Source: Gnetum montanum
Lineage: Eukaryota > Streptophyta > Gnetopsida > Gnetales > Gnetaceae
Assembly: GCA_015680685.1 (NCBI GenBank)
Contig: MNCI01000627.1
Coordinates: 280,413-308,460 of the forward strand
DNA: 28,048 nt
Direction: 5' to 3'
The notes under the pieces: generated by a model
Told to the model about the DNA's origin: nothing
What the model saw: the letters and a program-made list of their open reading frames with translations, nothing else
The model's database searches: none
Shown here: piece by piece, positions 1 to 7,113 of the stretch
Numbering within the stretch: position 1 is the stretch's first letter
How the letters are laid out: every line of letters begins with the position of its first letter
Program-made: the position numbers and the translations under genes

Positions 1-2
1 AA

Positions 3-911
3 AGAAGGGATAAGGAAAATAAGAGCTCAACTGCCAATCATACGTATGAATGTAACATATGCCTGTACGATCACCCCAAGGGCCAATGCCCAATATTGTT
101 ACATTTACATGAGCATTGGGGAAACACGTTACATCCAGAGTTCATACAGAGATATTGTGTTCAATCATAGTGGCAACAATCCCAGTCATGGTGGAAGCCA
201 CCCTTAAACTGGAGACACCCTTCATATCATCCAAATGCAATTGCTTATCAAGTCCAACATCCTGTTTCCCTAGCTGGGCCAACATACTCCATCTCACTAC
301 CTTACCATTCTCCTGAATACTATCAGCCCATGCCCTTAACACAACCACCACCTTGTGCACCTTACACTTCTCCTAATTTTCAACATTCTCATCCTTTTCC
401 TCCTTCTACATTGCCACCAACTGTTCCTAAGGTATCTGCACCACAGCAACAACCCACGAATGCTACTTGTGCTATTATTTCCAATAGTAGTGAAAAACCT
501 CAGCAACATCAAGGACATCCCTTCTTTAGAAATGACCCTAAGAAGGGATAACACAATTCCAAGGCCACTGCATTCTCCAACTCAACACAAGCCCAACACT
601 GTGGTGCACCCTTATCTTCGAACCCAACACCTCATGTCACTTCAGCAAGGCTAGCAACTAATACTCCAACAACCATACGGCCCAATGAACACAGTCATGG
701 AAGGGAACATCCCGATCCTTGCATATCATCTAACGGTCCCAAATATCATAGTGGGTCAACTCGTTATCCTGGAACTACATCGTATAAATTGCCTCACTAT
801 GCTTACTATAATCAGGTGTGTGAACCTCGATGGGGTAAGTATGAATGGGTACCAATATTTTTAACATGTAAGGATCCTCATCTTCCATTTATTAATCCTT
901 GCCATTCTTAA
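3..911 (+). pseudogene. gag-like C-terminal region, zinc knuckle plus Pro/Gln/His-rich tail (copy A)
   Basis: One reading frame runs from position 3 to a TAA at 909-911 and is broken only by TAG at 168-170 and TAA at 549-551. Near its start is a degenerate zinc knuckle, C-x2-C-x3-H-x4-C (codons 51-89), one residue short of the usual CX2CX4HX4C of Gag nucleocapsids. It is followed by HPKGQCP-like residues as in plant gypsy Gags. Then comes a long tail rich in P, Q, H, Y and S. The tail shares the motif PFFRN with PFFRT in copy D, and QVQHPVS with YVQHPIS. In copy D the retropepsin follows this motif, but here the frame ends without one. The role would be nucleic-acid binding in the capsid. I am fairly sure of the Gag-like character and less sure of the family. 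Confidence 0.6.
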
Positions 912-921
912 CCGTTTAGTT

Positions 922-939
922 ATGGGGGATACCCCCCAT
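922..939 (+). other. Perfect 7-bp inverted repeat just after the gag-like frame
   Basis: ATGGGGG (922-928) and CCCCCAT (933-939) are separated by four bases. The left arm corresponds to the CATGGGGGAG motif found at the same place in copies C (about 20798-20810) and D (about 26701-26710). Only copy A has the complementary right arm, so the hairpin may be accidental. Confidence 0.5.
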
Positions 940-954
940 TCCAATAACAAGTAG

Positions 955-1076
955 GATTAATAACTATTTTTTCATTTTCTTTAATTTTACAACTTTTTGT
1001 TTTCCAGTTTTTTATTTTTCAATTTCTTGTTTTATCTTTTTGTCTTTTTGTCTCTTTATGTTTTTATAAGTAATCT
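955..1076 (+). repeat. T-rich low-complexity tract, copy A
   Basis: About 120 bases made almost entirely of TTTT runs with C, A and G interruptions. The same position downstream of gag/pro is T-rich in copy B (4986-5215), and A-rich on the + strand in the inverted copies C and D. Confidence 0.7.
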
Positions 1077-1949
1077 CATCTATGAATAAAACACTCATGT
1101 GGCTTGTTGGTTGACGTGTGTTCTATGTTATCGAGTTGAGAGTGGTCAATTATTTGGATAGTGAGCCCATTACACCCACTCATCCACTCTACAAATAAGA
1201 GGTTCTATTTGAGGGTACAGTGATATTCTTGAAATTCTTAAAACTTAAAATTAATTTTGTGTTTCATTGTACCCAGAATGAAGAAGGATGGACCAAGATG
1301 GAATGATTAGGGTGTGACATCAAGGGGACTTGCAGATTCTCTTTGGTGACATCTATGGGAGTTATCATGCAATGTTGTTGTACTAAGATCCTTGTAGATC
1401 TAACAAAAAACAAGAGTAAGAGTAATCAAAGGGGCACTAAAAAATATAATGGTGTTCTAGGGGGTCCCACTGGAAAGACATGCACCCATGCTTGAAGGTT
1501 GGCAGCTTCTCTGGATTCATTCATTCAAAAAAAAAAAAAGAAGAGAAAAGAAAAAAAAAAGAGAAAAAGAAGGAAGTGCCACAAAACAAAAATCACTCCT
1601 CCCTTAAACAAAATGCCAAGTGATCGTACACCTTATTGTTATGGTACTCTCATAGTCGCTCATCATGGGATGAACCAATGTAGTGTCATTGATCAAAGGA
1701 ATGCACTTGGTCCTGATCTTGGAACGACGGGTTAATGAGACATTAATCATGCTTTACAAGTAGAATTCACTGTACCCTGGGTCAATTACCTCATGTCCCA
1801 ATCTCTACAATCCCTTCTATACACCATCTCATCTCGTTGTTCATGTAATTGTAGCTCATGTCTCGTATAGCGTAGAATTCTTACCTCATTTCAGTGATAT
1901 TTACATGTGTGTGTTTTGTGGAATCAATGTGGATTACCTTTAACCCTTC
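1077..1949 (+). other. Copy A noncoding internal region with blocks shared by the other copies
   Basis: No sustained reading frame is visible. Blocks align by eye with copy B and the reverse complement of copy C: an AATAAGAGGTTCT block (about 1193), GGTGTGACATCAAGGGGACT (about 1311, also in B near 5446), a CCTTGTAGATCTA block (about 1391), and GACATGCACCCATGCTTGAAGG (about 1477). An A/G-rich stretch at 1527-1577 is low-complexity, and a short open frame there (1499-1735) is explained by it. The function is unknown. Confidence 0.55.
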
Positions 1950-2032
1950 GAGTGCCCACAGACGCTTTTAAGTGTGGTTATGCAAGGGCATTAAAGGTTG
2001 GAACCTACTTTTGGGAGGATCCACTTGCATAA
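1950..2032 (+). other. Conserved 83-nt double-hairpin motif, copy A
   Basis: Hairpin 1 pairs AGTG (1951-1954) with CGCT (1963-1966) around an 8-nt loop. Hairpin 2 has an outer 9-bp stem, TTATGCAAG (1978-1986) with CTTGCATAA (2024-2032), and a 37-nt interior. Inside it AGGT (1995-1998) pairs with ACCT (2003-2006) around a tetraloop. The motif has the same total length in copies B and C, and base changes between copies mostly keep the pairing. I do not recognise it as a known RNA family. Confidence 0.6.
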
Positions 2033-2342
2033 TTTTTGTAATTTGCACTCATGACCCATCTTCCATACACCATTTATTACCCTTAGCATATTGCCAACGA
2101 TTTTCTTTCCCTTATTACTATCCCTCTGATTCAACATTCTATGAACCATCACATAGTCTTTTTCTCCCATCCAAGGTCCTTATTGATAAATTCCACACCA
2201 TCATAATTATTTGTGCCTTTCAAACTAATTGAATTACCCTAGAACCCCTTAACAATGGCCCAATGTCCTAAGTTTACAATTCCAATTTCAAAAAAATCTT
2301 AAAAATTTGGTACATTCTCTAAGTGCCCTAACTGTGATGAAA

Positions 2343-2351
2343 ATATATATA
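2343..2351 (+). promoter_or_regulatory. Internal TATA-like box, copy A
   Basis: ATATATATA followed by ACATG lies where copies B and C carry CTATATATAC-type boxes. The phased GATATC motifs that precede those boxes are not recognisable here, so this copy's promoter may be degraded. Confidence 0.4.
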
Positions 2352-2528
2352 CATGACCCCCCTGTGCTAATCAACATCATTTGCAACTGTTCACACAGAG
2401 GAACTTTTTCAAAATTCTCTCTACAACTCACGATTGTGCGTCCCTTGCTTTCATATCTATAACTTGCTCACTGGTACTCTGATTTTCATTCTGCTTGAAC
2501 CTACTTGAACTCGGAGTGTTTAGCTTAG

Positions 2529-2543
2529 TCATGGGGGAGGGGC
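2529..2543 (+). other. Polypurine-tract-like motif, copy A internal
   Basis: TCATGGGGGAGGGGC resembles the CATGGGGATA that directly precedes the LTR of copy D. Equivalent motifs follow the leader in copies B, C and D. Confidence 0.35.
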
Positions 2544-2604
2544 ACATGCCGAATAGTGCATAAATTTTTTGAAATTCATCATTGCCCAAAGGACATCTTT
2601 AAGG

Positions 2605-2846
2605 GTAATTAGTTGTAAAATTAAGAATAAAATGTGTCAAAAACAATTTCATTCCCTTAGTTATACTAGAAAATTAAATTTAGAAACCAGTTAAGTAAAG
2701 AGGACTCAACATTATAATCTTTTGGGGACATGTTCTTCCAATAATTAACATCAAACAGAAATAAAGTATATCTATTAAGGCAAGCAGTAAGGTATAACCT
2801 AACTTTCGAAGCAACCTTACTAACGATTGGCCCTGTGTGATTGCAG
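2605..2846 (+). other. Putative 242-nt intron in the leader of the 3' ORF, copy A
   Basis: The donor reads AAGG|GTAATT and the acceptor GTGTGATTGCAG, immediately before ATGGCCCC. Copies B (AAGG|GTAAGTAT) and C have better donors at the same place, so a conserved leader intron is more likely than chance. No transcript evidence is available. Confidence 0.45.
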
Positions 2847-3615
2847 ATGGCCCCGAAACGCGGACAATAGGAAGGTGCTACTCAAGGTGCGATTAAAAAA
2901 CCTTGGAGGGGTGAAGGACAAGTTCCTGCTGAACAACATGCAGAGTAGGAGGAACAATCATTTAGTACCCACCAAGAAGACCCTGCTACTGTATAATCAA
3001 GGCAGGCAAAAGGAGGAGTTGCTGCAGCGTCTAAACAGGGACGATATCTCACACTGACCTAGGATTGTGTTCAGACCATCCATGAATGGTCCATATTCAC
3101 TGTAGTGATCATGGAATTAAACTTTGGACCTTTCATAGAATTTTACTCTTGAGTCTATTAGGGATCACCTCAAAGGGTCCCCATTATGGCCTACCCTCTT
3201 TGAAAGCGGTGCCTAGTACTTAGGGGAAACGTACCAATTTTGGCACAACAAAGAAGAAGGCACCATGATTAACAATTGTGGTGTGACTGTTGATTTCTTT
3301 GTTCAAGCCATTTCGGAAGTATTAAAGCTTCTGAATACAGGGCCAAAGGTTGCTCAGAACCAGTTGGACACTTTCAGAATCGAGCAACTTAATAAATTTT
3401 TGACAGAGAATAAAAGGGTGGCGAAAGAAAAAGAGAAGGCTGACTGGAATGCCTCTATGGCACAAGCACAAACTTACACGCACACCAAGGCACTCAAGGC
3501 CTTACAAGAGGAGAAACTCCAGGCCATACTTCAATGCCATCAAATCCCAAGACCTGGAGTGCAAGAAAAGGGAAAGACACCCATGGAGGAGCCACCGTCA
3601 CTAGGAACTACATGA
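2847..3615 (+). pseudogene. Decayed 3' ORF, MAPKR start, Transposase_32-like and coiled-coil remnants (copy A)
   Basis: ATG at 2847 is preceded directly by a splice-acceptor-like TTGCAG and begins MAPKRGQ, then meets TAG at 2868. The following frame keeps EEQSFSTHQEDPA, matching copies B and C, and later VIMELNFGPFIEFY, matching EMNFGIFSEF in B. From 3265 a 116-codon frame is still open. Its first 25 residues match the middle of the Transposase_32-like domain of copy C. It then jumps to a charged helix (QLDTFRIEQLNKFL, then NKRVAKEKEKADW) and ends MEEPPSLGTT, like MEEPSSPKTT in C. The second half of the domain is therefore deleted here. The position before the 3' LTR is that of the extra ORF of Athila-type elements. 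Its function is unknown, and it is a pseudogene. Confidence 0.6.
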
Positions 3616-3772
3616 GTTCCATCCAATTTTGTAATCATAGGATTTTCTCTTATGTTGTGTCTCAATTTTGTTTTGACTCCACACTGCGGCATGAATCCAT
3701 TATAGCCAATCAATAATCCCATACCTATCCATTGTGTAATCAATGATGAGTCATGAATTTTCTGACAGTCAC

Positions 3773-3837
3773 GATATCACACCCACAATATCGCACCCGC
3801 GATATCGCATCCACGATCTCACTACCGACGCGATATT
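3773..3837 (+). promoter_or_regulatory. Array of five GATATC-like motifs at 14-bp period, LTR A
   Basis: GATATC 3773, AATATC 3787, GATATC 3801, GATCTC 3815 and GATATT 3832 give spacings of 14, 14, 14 and 17. The unit is close to GATATCRCAYCCRC, and the third copy lies in the perfect palindrome GCGATATCGC (3799-3808). The array ends 17 nt before the TATA box. Confidence 0.75.
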
Positions 3838-3854
3838 GCAGCCTATCTCCTCAT

Positions 3855-3863
3855 CTATAAATA
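3855..3863 (+). promoter_or_regulatory. LTR A TATA box
   Basis: CTATAAATA, identical to the box in LTRs B, C and (as CTATAAATA on the reverse strand) D. Confidence 0.7.
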
Positions 3864-3995
3864 AGAGGTAGACAGATTTGATAGGCAGCTTTTAGTCAGT
3901 TTAGAGTTAAGTTTGATTTTAGTTCTTTTTTTCTCTCTCAACCCTTTTCCTCCTAGTGTATGCTCGTAGTGTGGTGAATGTAATTGTACGACATC

Positions 3996-4044
3996 CTTTA
4001 TTCAAGTGTGACGTACTTAGACACGCACATGACCGGCAATAAAG
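3996..4044 (+). terminator. Poly(A) signal inside an inverted repeat, LTR A
   Basis: AATAAAG (4038-4044) is the perfect complement of CTTTATT (3996-4002). The same pairing exists in the three other LTRs. It is a likely polyadenylation signal about 180 nt downstream of the TATA box. Confidence 0.55.
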
Positions 4045-4591
4045 ATCGAGATTACTTCATCATTGCAACATTCACTTAGTTTAATTAATCATTTAATTAA
4101 TTGTTATTTACTACTTTCTTAGTTAATATCTCTCACCCTTAAACTCCTGTTAAACGCAGAATGAGTACGACTTGATTACGAGCATTTAAGTGTGACTACT
4201 TGGTAACCCAGTAGTGTACCTAGGATCTACGCTTGGTAATCCCAATGGTAGTCATGCACGAAGTTCAAGATGTGTACGGATAATCGAGGAACGAATGCTC
4301 ATCGCACTTAGGCTAGCTAGATTCCTTCTCACCCTTTCTCCCTTAGCTTAGTTAATATTATCTTCCATTGCCTTCAGGAGTAGCATTAGGTTAGAAAAAC
4401 ATCATACACCTCACTCGGGACTAAACCATATGTGACAAAGTTAATATTAGTCTAGATGGGAAGACAATGAACTACGACCTAAGGCTAACTGTCTAGATGC
4501 CACAACTAGTCCGTCTACGGAGTTTGACCGGATCGCGCGTGTAACGCTCATATTCGTATAGTTGAGTGTAGGGGTACCTCACCACTCATCA

Positions 4592-4841
4592 ACAATGTAG
4601 TGGCCACTATCAATGGGTGGTCTTATTTGAAAGATTTTCTTGTAATTGATGTGAAATATGTGATAAGGAATTTCCAATAATCATGGGAATGACATGGATT
4701 AGCATAATTAATGCTAAACTAAGTATGAGGGATCTCTCTATTGAGATCTCCAAGGAAGACATGCATGAAGCCAGACACATGCAACGAATTCCATGCATCA
4801 TGGTTGAAAGTAAAGGGTGCAGTTATGGACCAATACTTTAG
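4592..4841 (+). pseudogene. Retropepsin C-terminal fragment (copy B)
   Basis: The fragment begins NVVATINGWSYLKDFLVID in one frame. After a one-base shift near 4675 it continues IIMGMTWISIINAKLSMRDL and SIEISKE, with a stop at 4839-4841. The I-I-M-G-x-x-W motif corresponds to the (I/L)-(I/L)-(M/L)-G-R-P-(W/F)-L motif at the C-terminal end of gypsy retropepsins. It matches copy D residue by residue (IIMGRAWLSTIDARL, SLEISKE). The catalytic DSG half is absent because the fragment starts at the LTR A junction. A retropepsin would cleave the Gag polyprotein, but this fragment is not functional. Confidence 0.7.
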
Positions 4842-4985
4842 AATGTTAACATAGTCACCACAAGAGTCCACAACAGTGAAAAACAAACATGTGCAAAAGG
4901 AAGAGTAGGAGCTACAATATCAAAAGACACCTTGTGGTCACTAACTAAAAACCAAAAATTGTCTAAAGCATGCATGGAAACATTT

Positions 4986-5215
4986 CTAATTTCTAATTCT
5001 TTTATTTTACAATTATTTTTACTTTCTAATTTCTTGATATTCATTTTTACATTCTTTAATGTATTTTCATTCTTTTATCCTTTTCATTTTTAAAATTTTT
5101 ACATTCTTTAATATCATTTGATTCTTTAACATTTTCAATTCTTTTAACATTTTTTATTCTTTATACATTTTCACAATTCTTACTATCTTTTTCATTTCTT
5201 TCATACTTTGTTTTC
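4986..5215 (+). repeat. T-rich tract with degenerate short tandem units, copy B
   Basis: Recurrent TTTTACATTCTTTAAT-like and CATTTTCAATTCTTT-like units. The reverse complement is found in copy C at 20560-20770. Confidence 0.65.
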
Positions 5216-6066
5216 AAACTCTTTGTAAATAATTTTGGTTACTAATAAGAGACATTGAATACAGGCAAGATGTAGCCCAATAAAGTGAAGATTTCTTTAT
5301 GTTATTAAATCATCATCCATCCATCCATTTTGTTAATAAGAGGTTTTTACCATGGCCATAATGATATTCTTTTTCATCATACAACTAAGAACTTGTGGTC
5401 ATTATGTCTGAATAGAAAAGTGAAGAACCAAGAGGGAATGAAAAGGGTGTGACATCAAGGGGATTTGTGGATTCTTTTGGATCATTGTTGTGAGTTCTAT
5501 CATGTTGCTAATGTTGTATTATATCCTTGTAGATCTATTGAAAAATGGAAGTAAGAGTAAAATAAGTGCTCCCTTATAAGGTTGAAACAGATAAAAAGAA
5601 AAGAGCACAAAATAAGTTTACGAGGGTTCCACTAGATAGACATGTTACCCATGCTTGAAGGTAGGCAACATCTTAGAAATCAAAAAATAAAAATATAGTG
5701 CTATGAATAAAACTCCTCCCTTGGACAAGACATAAGTGACAATACTTCTTGCAACATTAATAGTCTTACGATTGTAATTCCAAGAGATAAAATGATGCGA
5801 TGTCACTGGAATGTGGTTTGGACTTGGTTTGAATCTTGGACAGAAAGGCTAGTGATTCCTTTAATCACTAATAAAACACAAGAATTCATTTTACCTATGG
5901 TAAGACACCTCACATCCCAATCTTTGCAATCCCTTCTAAGTCCATCTCATCTCACTGTAAGAATAGTCATAATTTGTGATTTTGTGTAACATAGCATTAT
6001 TTTCTAAATTTGGTGGTACTAACATGTGTGTTTTGCTAAATAGTTATGCATTACATTCAACTCCTT
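5216..6066 (+). other. Copy B noncoding internal region
   Basis: No sustained reading frame is present; a 65-codon frame at 5792-5989 is not conserved in the other copies. Blocks shared with copy C (reverse, 19697-20460) include AATAAGAGGTTTTTACCATG with GGCCATAATGA after it, and CCTTGTAGATCTA. The shared GGTGTGACATCAAGGGGA block (about 5445) is also in copy A. Confidence 0.55.
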
Positions 6067-6149
6067 AAGTGCCTAAGGACACTTTTAGACATGGTTATAC
6101 AAGGGCATTAGGGGTTGAAGCCTACTTTGGGGAGGATCCACTTGTATAA
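6067..6149 (+). other. Conserved 83-nt double-hairpin motif, copy B
   Basis: Hairpin 1: AAGTG (6067-6071) and CACTT (6080-6084), loop CCTAAGGA. Hairpin 2 outer stem: TTATACAAG (6095-6103) and CTTGTATAA (6141-6149), with a 37-nt interior. Inner stem: GGGT (6112-6115) and GCCT (6120-6123). Relative to copy A, the outer stem shows a paired G-C to A-T exchange. Confidence 0.65.
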
Positions 6150-6453
6150 CTATTATATCTTATACTTGCCAAGCGATTCCACATCATCTTGAACATTCCA
6201 AACATCAATAAACACTTCCTATATCATTTACACTATTGTTTTAAAAATATGAATTCATTACCCTTCTTACCCATATGATGAACTTTTGTAGCCCAAGATT
6301 CCTTCTCTAAGAACTTTCCATGACAAATTTTTGACATAGATAAACATATTTTCATCATCGAAATCCTCTGAGCAACCCTAAAACCTTCTAAATGTCCAAA
6401 AGAATCAAAATTTCCCATCAACCAGTCATGAAAAATGAAATTTCTAGGGCTCT
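6150..6453 (+). other. Copy B spacer between double hairpin and internal promoter
   Basis: AT-rich and noncoding on the + strand. The reverse-strand open frame here (6233-6466) is not supported, and no other structure is seen. It aligns with copy C 19339-19613 (reverse). Confidence 0.45.
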
Positions 6454-6518
6454 GATATCGAGTCATTGATATTAGGTCTGCACTGATATAAGATCCCTAA
6501 TGTCGAGTCCTCAATATT
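6454..6518 (+). promoter_or_regulatory. GATATC-like array upstream of the internal promoter, copy B
   Basis: GATATC 6454, GATATT 6468, GATATA 6485, AATGTC 6499 and AATATT 6513 give spacings of 14, 17, 14 and 14. The segment AGATCCCTAA also occurs inside the LTR C array, so the internal and LTR arrays look related by descent. Confidence 0.7.
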
Positions 6519-6532
6519 GGGTACCACAAAAC

Positions 6533-6541
6533 CTATATATA
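6533..6541 (+). promoter_or_regulatory. Internal TATA box, copy B
   Basis: CTATATATA, 14 nt after the last motif of the array, followed by ACACAGGGACTTAGAAAA. That leader is conserved with copy C. Confidence 0.6.
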
Positions 6542-6720
6542 CACAGGGACTTAGAAAAATTTTCATCATTTTTCATTTGTGCTAAGAGAGATTTTTCAAA
6601 TTTTCTTTTCTGATCTAAGCTTTGACCTCCTAGCTTTCCCAAGCCATAACTCAACCATTATTACTCCAATTTTCATGCTTTTCAAACCTATTTGATCACG
6701 AAGTGCTCAACTTAGTCATT

Positions 6721-6753
6721 GGGGGGTGGGGTGTGGTGGGTGGGTTGGGGTGG
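6721..6753 (+). other. G-rich tract able to form a G-quadruplex, copy B
   Basis: Five runs of three or more G with short loops follow CTTAGTCATT, at the place where copies A, C and D have CATGGG(GGAG). It is a G-rich expansion of the polypurine-like motif. Confidence 0.55.
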
Positions 6754-6816
6754 TATTAGTGAGGAAACCTGAGTTGATTTTTCAAAAAATTCTAATGCCC
6801 AAAAGCTATTTTAAGG

Positions 6817-7113
6817 GTAAGTATAAAGTGAAAAGTTGAAATGTTTAAAAAATAACCACACATTAATGCCAAACACTCATATAATATTCTTAAGAAACCA
6901 TAACCATCATCATGAGCCATATATAAGAACAAATTAGACAACTGTGAAGGGTTATAAAGAAATTAACACCTATGGGTTACTTTTTGAAAATTTTCCTAAC
7001 TTTGCAATCCTAATAACTTGAGAACTTAATGAAACTAAGGGTATGAGTAAGGTATGGAACCATTTAGAGTATACGAGAACACCTTAGTAATTTCAATCCT
7101 TGATTGATTATAG
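6817..7113 (+). other. Putative 297-nt intron before the 3' ORF, copy B
   Basis: The donor AAGG|GTAAGTAT fits the plant consensus. The acceptor TGATTATAG directly abuts ATGGCCCC. Copy C has the same donor and an ATTGTAG acceptor. Confidence 0.5.

Larger units (their letters stand above)
2033..2604 (+). other. Copy A internal promoter and untranslated leader region
   Basis: No coding potential is evident. The stretch holds the TATA-like 2343-2351, a leader with the conserved GGAACTTT and TTCAAAATTCTC blocks, and a G-rich motif at 2529-2543. It ends at a putative 5' splice site. It aligns with 6150-6816 in copy B and with 19030-19613 (reverse) in copy C. Confidence 0.5.
1..4591 (+). mobile_element. 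Copy A of a non-autonomous Ty3/gypsy-like LTR retrotransposon, 5' part outside window
   Basis: Reading rightward, the copy holds a gag-like frame (3-911), a T-rich tract, a conserved noncoding region with a double hairpin, an internal TATA, a putative intron, a decayed ORF (2847-3615) and a 3' LTR (3744-4591). The same order of blocks is seen in copies B (+), C (-) and D (-) in this window, which is the main evidence that it is one element. The 5' LTR and the start of gag must lie left of position 1. No reverse transcriptase or integrase is recognisable. Assignment to Ty3/gypsy is inferred from the protease fragments in copies B and D. Confidence 0.75.
3744..4591 (+). mobile_element. 3' LTR of copy A (848 bp)
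   Basis: The LTR starts TGATGAGT and ends ACTCATCA, a perfect 8-bp terminal inverted repeat. It contains a phased GATATC array, TATA box (3855-3863), a pyrimidine-rich leader, AATAAA (4038-4043), and a 3' part shared with the LTRs of B, C and D (TATAGTTGAGTGTAGGGGTACC near the end). No tRNA-complementary primer binding site follows position 4591, so it is a 3' LTR and not a 5' one. Confidence 0.75.

Noticed and set aside
142-360. Reverse-strand frames opposite the gag-like region (also 336-554)
   Set aside because: Shadows of the + frame, which has the zinc-knuckle pattern and matches copy D.
1499-1735. 78-codon frame with a Lys/Arg-rich start
   Set aside because: It comes from a poly-A/G tract; the remainder is not conserved as protein in copies B and C.
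3744-3790. TGATGAGTC at the LTR start as a hammerhead ribozyme core (plant retrozymes carry these in LTRs)
   Set aside because: The required CTGATGA and GAAA boxes with a closing stem between them are not present here or in LTRs B-D.
4598-4609. 12-bp perfect palindrome TAGTGGCCACTA at the A/B junction
   Set aside because: It lies inside codons matching the protease (VVAT) and is not found after the other LTRs, so it is probably chance.
4592-4625. Primer binding site after LTR A, which would make it a 5' LTR
   Set aside because: No TGGTATCAGAGC-like or other tRNA 3'-end complement is seen, and protease codons start at once.
6067-6149. tRNA gene with a long variable arm
   Set aside because: The length is similar, but there is no 7-bp acceptor stem, no D-arm or anticodon arm, and the GGTT...AACC segment has a tetraloop and not a 7-nt T-loop.
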